The notes beneath the pieces are model-generated. The model saw nothing but the letters and a program-made list of their open reading frames with translations. It was not told the DNA's origin and ran no database searches. The position numbers were made by a program, and so were the translations under genes. A stretch of DNA of 26,303 nt from Pseudomonadota bacterium (GTDB lineage: Bacteria > Pseudomonadota > Alphaproteobacteria > Caulobacterales > Caulobacteraceae): assembly GCA_023434265.1 (NCBI GenBank), contig JAEYTA010000060.1, forward strand, positions 1 to 26,303, given 5' to 3'. Of the stretch, positions 14,154 through 21,648 are shown one piece after another. Numbering within the stretch: position 1 is the stretch's first letter; each line of letters starts with the position of its first letter.

Positions 14154-15248
14154 ATGATTCAGGGTCACATGCGGCGCGGACTCGCGCTCGCGGCGGTCGC
14201 CGCCGCCGCCGTTCTCGCCAGTTGCGCCACGGACGAGCCCCCGCCGCCGCCGCCCCCGCCGCCGCCGCCCCCGCCGGCCCTGACGCTGAACGACGGCGTC
14301 GCCCAGGCCGCCTCCATCTACGTCGCCTTCATGCGCGACGCGCGCGCCATTCCGGCGGGCGGTTTCTCGGACGCCGAGGCGATCCAGGCCGCCATCCGCC
14401 GCGGCGCCGCCTACGACCCGGCCCAGCTGTCACGCGGCATGATCGCCTACGGCTCGATCCTCGCGCTGCAGTCGCCGGAGTTCGTCCAGGGCGTGCGCCA
14501 GTACGCCGTCGACCCGACCGTCCGCGAGGAGATGGTCGCCCGGATCATCGCCGATCCGGCCACGGCCGCCACCTTCCCCGGCGCCGACGCCGCCGCCGGC
14601 CTGATCGCCGGCACGCTCGGCCAGGATGCGGCCGCCATGCTGGTCATCGCGGACGCGGTGGAAGGCGACGCCTACACCATCCAGGAGCGCCGCGACCCGC
14701 GCCGCCGCTGGGCGGTGACCCACATCGCCAATCGCGAACAGCGGCTGGAGGGCGCCAAGACGCTGTCGGCGGCCGAGATGCTGCCATCCGCCGAGGAAGC
14801 GGCGCGCCTGTTCACCGCCGCCCATTCGGGATCCGGCCTGAGCGCGACGGCCGCCGAGGCCGGCCCGCCCTACACCCCTGCCGTGGTGCGTTCGCTGGCG
14901 CTGGCGGCGCTGGCCGCCCTGGGCGCCGGCGGCGACGACGCCCGCGCCAACACCGAGGCGCTGACGGTCGAGCAGAACAGCGAGTTCTGCCTCAACATGT
15001 CCAAGCTGATGCTGTTCCAGTGCCTGGCGGCGTCGCGCCCCAGCTATGAGGACATGTTCTGCGTCGGCCGGCACATCGCCCGCGACCTGGCGACCTGCAC
15101 GGCCCAGAGCGTGACCCCGGCGCCGCTGGAGGTCACGCCGACCCTGGTGGCCGAGGCCGAGGACGCCGCTCCCACGCCGACCCCGGTGGCGGCGGAGGCC
15201 GTGGCGGTGTCCGCTTCGGCGACCGCGGCGCTGAACAGCGGCCGCTGA
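14154..15248 (+). CDS. Four-cysteine lipoprotein of unknown function, paralogue 2, with 13-proline run
   Basis: 364 residues. The start at 14154 places the lipobox VLASC with Cys24, exactly as in paralogue 1; an alternative ATG at 14169 also has an upstream AGGG. Directly after the lipobox lies a run of 13 prolines (codons 14238-14276). This replaces the charged helix of paralogue 1. The core matches paralogue 1: SILALQSPEFVQGVRQYA, FPGADAAAGLIAGTLGQD and the cysteine block CLNMSKLMLFQC, EDMFCVGRHIARDLATC. It ends with an Ala/Thr/Pro tail. The four cysteines keep their spacing and presumably form disulfides in the periplasm. The pair arose by tandem duplication. Function is unknown. Confidence 0.82.
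   Translation: MIQGHMRRGLALAAVAAAAVLASCATDEPPPPPPPPPPPPPALTLNDGVAQAASIYVAFMRDARAIPAGGFSDAEAIQAAIRRGAAYDPAQLSRGMIAYGSILALQSPEFVQGVRQYAVDPTVREEMVARIIADPATAATFPGADAAAGLIAGTLGQDAAAMLVIADAVEGDAYTIQERRDPRRRWAVTHIANREQRLEGAKTLSAAEMLPSAEEAARLFTAAHSGSGLSATAAEAGPPYTPAVVRSLALAALAALGAGGDDARANTEALTVEQNSEFCLNMSKLMLFQCLAASRPSYEDMFCVGRHIARDLATCTAQSVTPAPLEVTPTLVAEAEDAAPTPTPVAAEAVAVSASATAALNSGR
14238..14276 (+). repeat. 15-base tandem repeat encoding poly-proline
   Basis: The 13 proline codons follow a five-codon pattern, CCC then four CCG, repeated 2.6 times. The repeat is in frame, so slippage would change proline number without breaking the gene. Confidence 0.8.
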
Positions 15249-15269
15249 CGACCCCGCGCGGCGCGGCGC

Positions 15270-15293
15270 GCGGCGGACGGTTGCGTCCGCCGC
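15270..15293 (+). terminator. 10-bp GC stem-loop after paralogue 2, overlapping the rplY promoter
   Basis: GCGGCGGACG, loop GTTG, CGTCCGCCGC is a perfect 10-bp stem beginning 22 bases after the stop codon. No T-run follows. It contains the candidate rplY -35 element. Confidence 0.5.
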
Positions 15294-15309
15294 CGCCAGC
15301 GTGTAATAG
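15281..15309 (+). promoter_or_regulatory. Candidate sigma70 promoter for rplY
   Basis: TTGCGT (15281-15286), 17-base spacer, TAATAG (15304-15309) preceded by TG. It predicts an 85-90 base leader for rplY, long enough for ribosomal-protein feedback control, although no known element is recognised. Confidence 0.45.
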
Positions 15310-15401
15310 CCCGCGCTCCTGAATTCGAGGGTTTCACGACCCCGCCGCGCGGGCCACTCAGGGTTGGCGCGGCGTTTCCGTTGTTTGTTGAGGCGAGCCA
15401 G

Positions 15402-16097
15402 ATGGCCGAGATCATTCTGAACGTCGACGTCCGTGACGGCGTGGGCACCGGCGGCGCCCGCGCGGCCCGCCGCGCCGGCATGGTGCCGGGCATCCTGTAC
15501 GGCGGCGACAAGGCCCCGGTGGCCATCTCGGTCAACGAGAAGGACTTCCGCAAGTCGCTCTACACCGGCAAGCTGCTGGGCCACCTGGTGACCCTGAAGT
15601 ACGGCGACGAGACCCAGCCGGTCATCGCCCGCGACGTGCAGTTCGACCCGGTGTCGGATCGCCCGCTGCACTTCGACCTGATGCGCGTCGACGAGAACCA
15701 GACCATCAAGATCGAGATCCCGGTCCACTTCATCAATGAAGACCAGTGCCAGGCCTTCCGTCAGGGCGGCTCGCTGGAAGTGGTCCGCCACGCGGTCGAG
15801 GTGAAGGTCCGCGCCGACCACATCCCGGAAGACCTGATCGTCGACCTCGCCGGCCACAAGCTGGGCGACACCATCCGCTGGTCGGACCTGAAGGTCCCGT
15901 CGGACGTCGAGCCGACCATCGGCGACCGTGACTTCGTGATCGCCTCGATCAAGACCTCGTCCGCCGCCAAGGCCGCCGACGAGATCGAGGCCGCCGTGGC
16001 CGAGGAAGCCGCCGCCGCCGAAGAGGCCGCCGAGGTCCCCGCGACCGAGCAGGCCGACGTCGAGGCCGCCGCCGAGGGCGAAACGACCGAGGGTTGA
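15402..16097 (+). CDS. rplY: 50S ribosomal protein L25/general stress protein Ctc
   Basis: 231 residues, the long two-domain form. The N-terminal domain (about 1-95), which binds 5S rRNA, includes GGARAARRAGMVPGILYGG and ends PLHFDLMRVDENQTIKIEIP. The C-terminal TL5-like domain (about 96-190) contains VRADHIPEDLIVDLAGHKLGD. A tail of Ala and Glu (about 195-231) is low-complexity and acidic, common in alphaproteobacterial versions. It is a structural part of the large subunit. ATG 15402 gives the canonical MAEIILN start; only a weak GAGG is seen upstream. A terminator-like hairpin separates it from pth, the usual neighbour. Identification is firm. Confidence 0.95.
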   Translation: MAEIILNVDVRDGVGTGGARAARRAGMVPGILYGGDKAPVAISVNEKDFRKSLYTGKLLGHLVTLKYGDETQPVIARDVQFDPVSDRPLHFDLMRVDENQTIKIEIPVHFINEDQCQAFRQGGSLEVVRHAVEVKVRADHIPEDLIVDLAGHKLGDTIRWSDLKVPSDVEPTIGDRDFVIASIKTSSAAKAADEIEAAVAEEAAAAEEAAEVPATEQADVEAAAEGETTEG

Positions 16098-16124
16098 TCG
16101 CCTTTCGATCGACTGTTTCAGGAG

Positions 16125-16157
16125 CGGCCCCTTCCGGTTACGGATGGGGCCGTTTCC
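16125..16157 (+). terminator. Hairpin terminator between rplY and pth
   Basis: CGGCCCC (16125-16131) pairs with GGGGCCG (16146-16152). An inner TCCG-GTTA-CGGA stem extends it, and TTTCCTTG follows. It lies 27 bases after the rplY stop and ends 17 bases before the pth start, so pth expression may depend on readthrough. Confidence 0.55.
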
Positions 16158-16173
16158 TTGTCCGGAGCACGCC

Positions 16174-16803
16174 ATGATCATCGTCGCCGGCCTGGGCAAC
16201 CCGGGCCCGAAATACCAGGGCAACCGCCACAACATCGGCTTCATGGCCGCCGACGAGATCGCGCGGCGGTGGTCGTTCGGGCCCGAGCGGGCCAAGTTCC
16301 AGTCGGTGATCCGCGAGGGCGAGGTCGAGACGGCGCAGGGGCGCGTGAAGGTCCTGCTGATGAAGCCGCAGACCTGGATGAACGAGAGCGGGCGGGCGGT
16401 CGGCGAGGCGGCGCGCTTCTTCAAGGTCGCGCCGGGCGAGGTGATCGTCTTCCACGACGAGATCGACCTGGCCCCCGGGCGCTTCCGGATGAAGAAGGGC
16501 GGCGGGGCGGCGGGCCAGAACGGGGTGCGCAGCCTGATCAGCCAGCTGGGGCCGGACTTCCGCCGGGCGCGCATGGGGGTGGGCCACCCGGGACGGCCGG
16601 AGCTGGTGCACGCCCATGTGCTGAGCGACTTCCACAAGGCCGACCAGCCGTGGCTGGAAGCGATGCTGAACGCCTGCGCCGACGCCCTGCCCTTCGCCCT
16701 CGCCGGAGACGACGACCGCTACCAGGCCGAGGTGATGCGGCTGGCCCCGGCCCCGAAGTTCAGCCCGCGGCAGGCGGCGCAGGACGCGGCGCGCGGGGGC
16801 TAG
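16174..16803 (+). CDS. pth: Peptidyl-tRNA hydrolase
   Basis: 209 residues, slightly longer than E. coli Pth (194) through a basic C-terminal tail. It frees tRNA from peptidyl-tRNA dropped by ribosomes. Active-site residues are visible: Asn9 in VAGLGNPGPKY, His19 in NRHNIGF (catalytic), Met69-Asn70 in PQTWMNESG, Asp95 in VFHDEIDL, and Asn116 in AAGQNGVRS. The residue before Asn116 is Gln115, where E. coli has His113. ATG 16174 gives the canonical MIIVAGLGNPG start; an upstream ATG at 16144 is inside the terminator and rejected. It follows rplY, as in many bacteria, and its stop codon overlaps that of the convergent DUF4139 gene. Confidence 0.96.
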   Translation: MIIVAGLGNPGPKYQGNRHNIGFMAADEIARRWSFGPERAKFQSVIREGEVETAQGRVKVLLMKPQTWMNESGRAVGEAARFFKVAPGEVIVFHDEIDLAPGRFRMKKGGGAAGQNGVRSLISQLGPDFRRARMGVGHPGRPELVHAHVLSDFHKADQPWLEAMLNACADALPFALAGDDDRYQAEVMRLAPAPKFSPRQAAQDAARGG

Positions 16804-18413
16804 TCCTCGTACTGAATGGTGTAGCGGATCGTCTGCTCGCCGCCGGCGGGGACGGTCAGCCGCCAGGCGGGATAGCCGCCGTCGGTGATGACGTGCCGAC
16901 GGCTGGAGCGGAGGATGCGGAAGTCCTGCCGCCACCGTTCCATCGGCACGATCTCCACGGCCGCCGGGGAGGACTTGTCGTTGCGGACCACGACCTCGAC
17001 GGTGGCGCGCCGCAGTTCCGTCCACTCCCGGCTGTCGATGGTCTCGTCCTCGATGGTCTCCTGGGTCACGGTCAGGCCCATGGCCTCGCCGAAGGGCAGT
17101 TCGACGGGCAGTCCGATCCCCTTGTCCTCGAAGCGCGCCTGACCGGCGAACAGGCTTCGTCCGCCCGCCGTCTCCATCAGGGTGACGCCGCCGCCGGGCA
17201 GCGGCAGGCCGAGGCCGTCTCGCGCCTCGTTGCGGAGGCGCAGGAGGAGCTGCGGTGTCGTGGGGTCTGAATCGTTCCCGACGGCGATCTCGGCCTGGTA
17301 GACGCGGGTGAAGCGGACGTCGTCGCGGGCGATGAACTGGACCTGCTTGGTCTGGCGGGCGAGGACGTCGGTGGGCTCGGGCAGGGTGTAGATCTTGTAG
17401 TCGCCGAGCTCGCCGAGGCTGACGATGCGGCTGCCGGTGACGACGATCTCATCGACATCCGCCAAGTAGTTGGCGTCGACCTGCACCACCGGGGCTCCGG
17501 CCACCGCGCCAGCGGCTACGCGGCGCCCGGTGATCACAATCTCACCGATCTCATCCGAGCCCGTTGTCGTGTCCAGCGGCCAGCAGGCGGGGCTGCGCAC
17601 CACCTCGACCGGTTCGACCGGCACGGTGTCGTCGTCGCGGTTGAGATTGCCGGCGACCACCTGCACCGGCGCGGCGGGGAATCCGGTGCCGCCGAAATTG
17701 GCGAGGGTGATCCAGCCGGCGAGGTCGAGGGTGTCGCCGCCGGGCGAGACGCGGGCGACGTAGTCGGCGGACCACTGCAGGCCGGTGGCGAGGTAGGCCA
17801 GGGTGACAGTATGCCGGCCGGCGGTTTCGGCGCGGGTGCGCACCGACAGCACCGGTTGGTCGCCGAGCCCCTCGGGCACGCGGTCGAAGACGATGCGCTC
17901 GGTCAGGCCGGAACAGTCCAGCGCCTCCAGCCGGCCGTCGATCTCCAGCACCGTGCCGGTGGGGCCGGCGCGCAGCACGGCGGCCTTCTCGACCTGTTCG
18001 CCGGTGGCCGGGTTGGTGCGCACCACCCGCACCACCTCCCCCACCGAGCGCGCGATCAGCGAGCCGGGGCTGAGCAGGTCGAAGTCGGTATTGCGCTCGA
18101 TCACCCGCGCCGGCAGGCCCTCCAGCACCGCGGTCTGGGGCGCGATGCCGGTGGCGACGCCGCGGAAGCGGATCACCGCCTCGCCGGCGGGCAGATCGAC
18201 GGTGCGGGTCTCGACGATCAGGGCGAGGCCTTCCTGGTCCAGCCGCTCCCATGGCTGGTTCGATCGCTCGATCAGCTCGGCCGTGTTCACCGGCCGGTCG
18301 CGGTAGACGACGACCGCCGCCCGTTCGGGGCCGGGGGAGACGACCTCGACCTGGGCCCAGGCCGGAGCGGAGGGCAGGATCAGCAGGGCGGCGAGGCAGA
18401 CGAGGCGGCGCAC
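16800..18413 (-). CDS. Secreted DUF4139 protein with two TonB-box-like motifs
   Basis: 537 residues with a GTG start (18411-18413). A Sec signal peptide, MRRLVCLAALLILPSAPAWA, is followed by a DUF4139-type architecture: an N-terminal beta domain with NTDFDLLSPGSLI and VVRTNPATGEQV, the central LAYLATGLQWSADYVARV (about 205-222), and a C-terminal beta domain ending in the WRLTVPAGGEQTIRYTI type sequence. Between the halves (residues about 275-335) lies an insert with EIVITGRR (291-298) and DEIVVTGSRI (321-330), which look like the N-terminal motif of TonB-dependent receptors. The neighbouring paralogue lacks these. The gene starts 5 bases after the paralogue's stop, so they are coupled. DUF4139 function is not established. 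Its stop overlaps the pth stop in CTAG. Confidence 0.88.
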   Translation of the reverse strand: MRRLVCLAALLILPSAPAWAQVEVVSPGPERAAVVVYRDRPVNTAELIERSNQPWERLDQEGLALIVETRTVDLPAGEAVIRFRGVATGIAPQTAVLEGLPARVIERNTDFDLLSPGSLIARSVGEVVRVVRTNPATGEQVEKAAVLRAGPTGTVLEIDGRLEALDCSGLTERIVFDRVPEGLGDQPVLSVRTRAETAGRHTVTLAYLATGLQWSADYVARVSPGGDTLDLAGWITLANFGGTGFPAAPVQVVAGNLNRDDDTVPVEPVEVVRSPACWPLDTTTGSDEIGEIVITGRRVAAGAVAGAPVVQVDANYLADVDEIVVTGSRIVSLGELGDYKIYTLPEPTDVLARQTKQVQFIARDDVRFTRVYQAEIAVGNDSDPTTPQLLLRLRNEARDGLGLPLPGGGVTLMETAGGRSLFAGQARFEDKGIGLPVELPFGEAMGLTVTQETIEDETIDSREWTELRRATVEVVVRNDKSSPAAVEIVPMERWRQDFRILRSSRRHVITDGGYPAWRLTVPAGGEQTIRYTIQYED

Positions 18414-18418
18414 CCGCC

Positions 18419-19852
18419 TCAGCCCCCCGTGATCACGTCGGCGGTGAGGACGGTCTCGCCATTGGCCGGCACCGGCACGCGCCAGACGATGGTGTCGTCG
18501 TCCTGCAGGACGCCCTCGATCGACTGATCCTGCAGCTGGGTGTCGCGGCCCAGGCCGTGCTGGCGCACCTCCACGACCACCGGCGTCGGGCGGGCGTTGC
18601 GGACGGTGTATTCCATCTCGAAACGCGTCCTCCAGCGGTAGTAGGCGGGCTTGGCAGCGGCCTCGCTGGAGATCACGCGCGGCTGGACGGTGACGTCGAA
18701 GGCCTGGCCGGTGGTGATGACGATGTCCGAGCCGGTCGGGGTGTGCGGCACCCGGTCCTCGCCGATGAAGCGCGGCTCGCCGGCCTCGTCGGCGACGTAG
18801 ACGCGGGCCACGCCGGCCGGCAGGGGCGCGCCGACGCCGGAGGCCCGGCTGTTGGAGAAGACCACCGCCACCTCGGCGGCGACCGGCTCGGTCTGGGTCT
18901 CGAAGCCCCAGGCCTCGTAGAGGTAGCGCTTGGAGGCCGGGACCCCGGAGACGTCGATGAGGCCAACCTGCTTGGTCTGGTTGTTGGCGACGGTGACCGG
19001 CTCGGGGAGCGGATAGACGTAGACGTCGGCCAGCCCCTGCGCCCCGCCGCCCTCGACGCCGTTCCCGCGCACAGGCGGCCGCGGCGGCTGGGGGTAGGAC
19101 CGGCCATACGGATTGGCTTCATGGATAAGGGCGACGTCGCCGGCGACCACCCGCGTGTCGGCGCGGGTGAAGCTGGTCCCCGACTGGTTGGTCAGGGTGA
19201 TCCAGCCGGTCAGGTCGAGCGCGCCGGCGGCCTCGTCGAAGCGGGCGACGTAGTCGGCCTTCCACTGCAGGCCGGTGGTCAGATAGGTCAGGGTCACGTC
19301 GCGGCGGCCGGCGCCCTCGGCGTCGAGTGTGACGCTGAGCGTCGGGCGCGGGCGCAGGTTGGCCGGCACCTCGTCGAAGACCACGCGGGTCGGCACGCCG
19401 TCGTCGCGCAGCACCTCGATGCGGCCGTCGACCTCCAGCACCACGCCCTGGTTGGCGGCGAGCACGGTGGCGCGCTGGGTCTCCTGGGCGCCTGAGCCGG
19501 GGTTGGTGCGGACGATGCCGATCTCCTCGCCGACGGCGGACTGCATCAGCTTGTCCGGGGTCAGCAGGTCGTAGTCGAAATTCTGTTCGACCACCGACAG
19601 GCCGCGGCCGGAGAGGCCGACGGTCTCAGGCCGGATGCCGGCGGAGACGCCGGGGAATTCGCGGCGGGTGCGGCCGGTCGGGAGGTCCAGCGACCGCGTG
19701 TCCTCCACCAGGGCGATGTTCTGGTTGTAGATGGTCAGGGACACGGTTTCCGGGCCGCCGCTTCCGTCCTGGGCCGCCTGGGCGGCTGCCGGGAGGGCGC
19801 CGAGGGCCCACAGGGCGGTTCCCGCCAGCAAGGCCGTTCGAAGGTCGATCAT
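18419..19852 (-). CDS. Secreted DUF4139 protein
   Basis: 477 residues. A signal peptide (MIDLRTALLAGTALWALGAL, cleavage near residue 25 after AAA) is followed by a beta-rich protein of the DUF4139 type. It has VSLTIYNQNIALVEDTRSLD at the start of the mature part, NFDYDLLTPDKLM, VRTNPGSGAQ, the conserved TYLTTGLQWKADYVARF, and a C-terminal domain with VSGVPASKRYLYEA and a final WRVPVPANGETVL. A glycine/proline-rich linker, RSYPQPPRPPVRG, stands where the downstream paralogue carries TonB-box-like motifs. It is the first gene of a two-gene operon and is divergent from the copper-chaperone gene. Members of this family are exported, and no reaction is known to me. ATG 19850-19852 is supported by the signal peptide. 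Confidence 0.88.
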   Translation of the reverse strand: MIDLRTALLAGTALWALGALPAAAQAAQDGSGGPETVSLTIYNQNIALVEDTRSLDLPTGRTRREFPGVSAGIRPETVGLSGRGLSVVEQNFDYDLLTPDKLMQSAVGEEIGIVRTNPGSGAQETQRATVLAANQGVVLEVDGRIEVLRDDGVPTRVVFDEVPANLRPRPTLSVTLDAEGAGRRDVTLTYLTTGLQWKADYVARFDEAAGALDLTGWITLTNQSGTSFTRADTRVVAGDVALIHEANPYGRSYPQPPRPPVRGNGVEGGGAQGLADVYVYPLPEPVTVANNQTKQVGLIDVSGVPASKRYLYEAWGFETQTEPVAAEVAVVFSNSRASGVGAPLPAGVARVYVADEAGEPRFIGEDRVPHTPTGSDIVITTGQAFDVTVQPRVISSEAAAKPAYYRWRTRFEMEYTVRNARPTPVVVEVRQHGLGRDTQLQDQSIEGVLQDDDTIVWRVPVPANGETVLTADVITGG

Positions 19853-19932
19853 GCGCGCGCTCCCCGGTTGCAGGCGACCGTCTCACGCGCACCGGGACCT
19901 GTCGAGCCGGAAGCGCGACGCCGCGCCGCCCT

Positions 19933-19960
19933 TTGCGAACGGCGCGCGGGAGGCTATGCG
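19933..19960 (+). promoter_or_regulatory. Candidate promoter for the PCuAC gene
   Basis: TTGCGA (19933-19938), 16-base spacer, TATGCG (19955-19960), 54 bases before the start codon. It lies in the region divergent from the DUF4139 pair. No copper-box (CueR or CopY type) dyad was recognised. Confidence 0.35.
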
Positions 19961-20014
19961 CGCATGTCGGCGACGTCTCCGGACCGTCGCCCCCAGAACG
20001 ACCAAGGTATCGAC

Positions 20015-20473
20015 ATGGCCCGTCTCCCGCTCGCCCTCGGCGCCCTCCTCCTGCTCGCCGCCTGCGGATCGGGCGACGGCGGCGGCAAGGGCGGGGCGGC
20101 GGCGGCGCCGGTGGCGGTGGGCGACGCCTTCTGCCGCCCGACCCCGACCGGGCGGATGATGACCGGCTGCTACCTGACCATGACGGCCCGCGCCGACGAC
20201 CGGCTGGTGGCCGTGACCGCCACCGGCGCCGGCCGCGTCGAGCTGCACGAGACCCGCACCGAAAGCGGCATGATGATGATGCGTCCGATGGAAGACGGAC
20301 TGCCGCTGCCGGAGGGCCGGCTGGTCGAGCTGGAGCCCGGCGGAAACCACATCATGGTCATGGGCCTGAGCGGGCCGCTGGCCGACGGCGACAGCCTGGA
20401 GCTGACCCTCGACTTCCAGCGGGCCCCGGACGCCAAGGTCACCGCTTGGGTGCGCCAGCCCGAGGCGGAGTGA
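20015..20473 (+). CDS. PCu(A)C-type periplasmic copper chaperone lipoprotein
   Basis: 152 residues. MARLPLALGALLLLAAC gives a lipobox with Cys17, followed by a Gly/Ala linker. The rest resembles the PCu(A)C (DUF461) cupredoxin-like fold: YLTMTARADDRLV, VELHETRTESG, methionines at 86-89 and 92, LELEPGG-like VELEPGGNHIMVMGL (His112, Met114), and a final LTLDFQRA strand. His78, Met89, His112 and Met114 closely match the family's Cu(I) site H-x10-M-x21-H-x-M, with one extra residue in the second gap. Such proteins carry copper to the CuA site of cytochrome c oxidase. Two extra cysteines, Cys40 and Cys52, are unusual and might form a disulfide. No SCO gene is adjacent. AAGG precedes ATG 20015. Confidence 0.85.
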   Translation: MARLPLALGALLLLAACGSGDGGGKGGAAAAPVAVGDAFCRPTPTGRMMTGCYLTMTARADDRLVAVTATGAGRVELHETRTESGMMMMRPMEDGLPLPEGRLVELEPGGNHIMVMGLSGPLADGDSLELTLDFQRAPDAKVTAWVRQPEAE

Positions 20474-20491
20474 TCCGGCCGCGCGGCGAAC

Positions 20492-20520
20492 CTGACAAAC
20501 CGGCCCAGACCGGCTAAGGG
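20492..20520 (+). promoter_or_regulatory. Candidate promoter for ychF
   Basis: CTGACA (20492-20497), 17-base spacer, TAAGGG (20515-20520) within GCTAAGGG, close to the Caulobacter housekeeping -10 pattern GCTANAWC. It lies 31 bases before ATG 20551. Confidence 0.42.
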
Positions 20521-20550
20521 CACGCGCTCACGAGGAACCTCCCCAAGACC

Positions 20551-21645
20551 ATGGCCCTGAAAGTCGCGATCGTCGGCCTGCCGAACGTCGGCAAGTCTAC
20601 CCTGTTCAACGCCCTGACGCGCACCGCCGCGGCGCAGGCGGCGAACTACCCGTTCTGCACCATCGAGCCGAACACCGGCGACGTGGCGGTGCCGGAGCCG
20701 CGGCTGCAGAAGCTGGCGGCGATCGCCGGCTCGAAGGAGATCATCCCGGCGCGCATCACCTTCGTGGATGTGGCCGGGCTGGTGCGCGGAGCGTCGAAGG
20801 GGGAAGGACTGGGCAACCAGTTCCTGGCCAACATCCGCGACTGCGACGCCGTGGCCTTCGTGGCCCGCTGCTTCGAGGACGACGACATCACCCACGTCGA
20901 GAACCGCATCGACCCGGTGTCGGATCTCGAGATCATCGAGACCGAGCTGATGCTGGCCGACCTCGAGAGCCTCGAGAAGCGGGTGGTCAACGTCGAGAAG
21001 CGGGCCAAGGGCGGCGACAAGGAGGCGCAGCAGACGCTGCGGCTGATCAACCTCGCGCTGGAGCAGCTGCGCGCCGGCAAGCCGGCCCGCCTCGCCGAGG
21101 TGTCGAAGGAGGACGAGAAGGCCTGGCACATGCTGCAGCTGCTGACCTCGCTGCCGGCCCTGTACGTGGCCAACGTGGAGGAGGCCTCGGCCGACAAGGG
21201 CAACGCGCTGTCGGCCCAGGTGGCGGCGCGGGCGGCGCAGGACAACGCCAATTCGGTGGTCATCTCGGCCCAGATCGAGTCCGAGATCGCCGTGCTGGAC
21301 GACGCCGAGCAGGCCGAGTTTCTCGAAACCCTCGGACTGGAGGAGCCCGGCCTGAACCGGTTGATCCGCGAGGCCTACAAGCTGCTGGGGCTGCAGACCT
21401 ATTTCACCGTCGGTCCGAAGGAGGCGCGGGCCTGGACCATCCCGGTGGGGGCCACCGCGCCGCTGGCCGCCGGCGTGATCCACACCGACTTCGAGAAGGG
21501 CTTCATCCGCGCCGAGACGGTGGCCTACGACGACTACGTCGCCCTCAACGGCGAGGCGAAGGCGCGCGAGGCCGGCAAGCTGCGCGCCGAGGGCAAGGCC
21601 TACGTCGTCAAGGACGGCGACGTGATGCACTTCCTGTTCAACTGA
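20551..21645 (+). CDS. ychF: Redox-regulated ATPase YchF (Obg-family)
   Basis: 364 residues, the family norm. Cytosolic P-loop protein that binds ribosomes and prefers ATP over GTP. Visible: G1 GLPNVGKST (9-17), G3 DVAGLVRGASKGEGLGNQFL starting at Asp73, a coiled-coil insertion (about 130-200), NVEE at 208-211 in place of the usual NKxD (the feature linked to ATP preference), and a C-terminal TGS domain with TYFTVGPKEARAWTIPVG and the conserved HTDFEKGFIRAE, ending GDVMHFLFN. Upstream are a promoter candidate and a weak Shine-Dalgarno (GAGGAA). In many relatives ychF follows pth; here the DUF4139 pair and the copper chaperone lie between. It converges with the next lipoprotein gene across 3 bases. 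Confidence 0.97.
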   Translation: MALKVAIVGLPNVGKSTLFNALTRTAAAQAANYPFCTIEPNTGDVAVPEPRLQKLAAIAGSKEIIPARITFVDVAGLVRGASKGEGLGNQFLANIRDCDAVAFVARCFEDDDITHVENRIDPVSDLEIIETELMLADLESLEKRVVNVEKRAKGGDKEAQQTLRLINLALEQLRAGKPARLAEVSKEDEKAWHMLQLLTSLPALYVANVEEASADKGNALSAQVAARAAQDNANSVVISAQIESEIAVLDDAEQAEFLETLGLEEPGLNRLIREAYKLLGLQTYFTVGPKEARAWTIPVGATAPLAAGVIHTDFEKGFIRAETVAYDDYVALNGEAKAREAGKLRAEGKAYVVKDGDVMHFLFN

Positions 21646-21648
21646 CCG

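Noticed and set aside
14430..16637. 735-residue minus-strand frame across the lipoprotein, rplY and pth
   Set aside because: Spans three well-supported plus-strand genes and several regulatory stems; no family motif.
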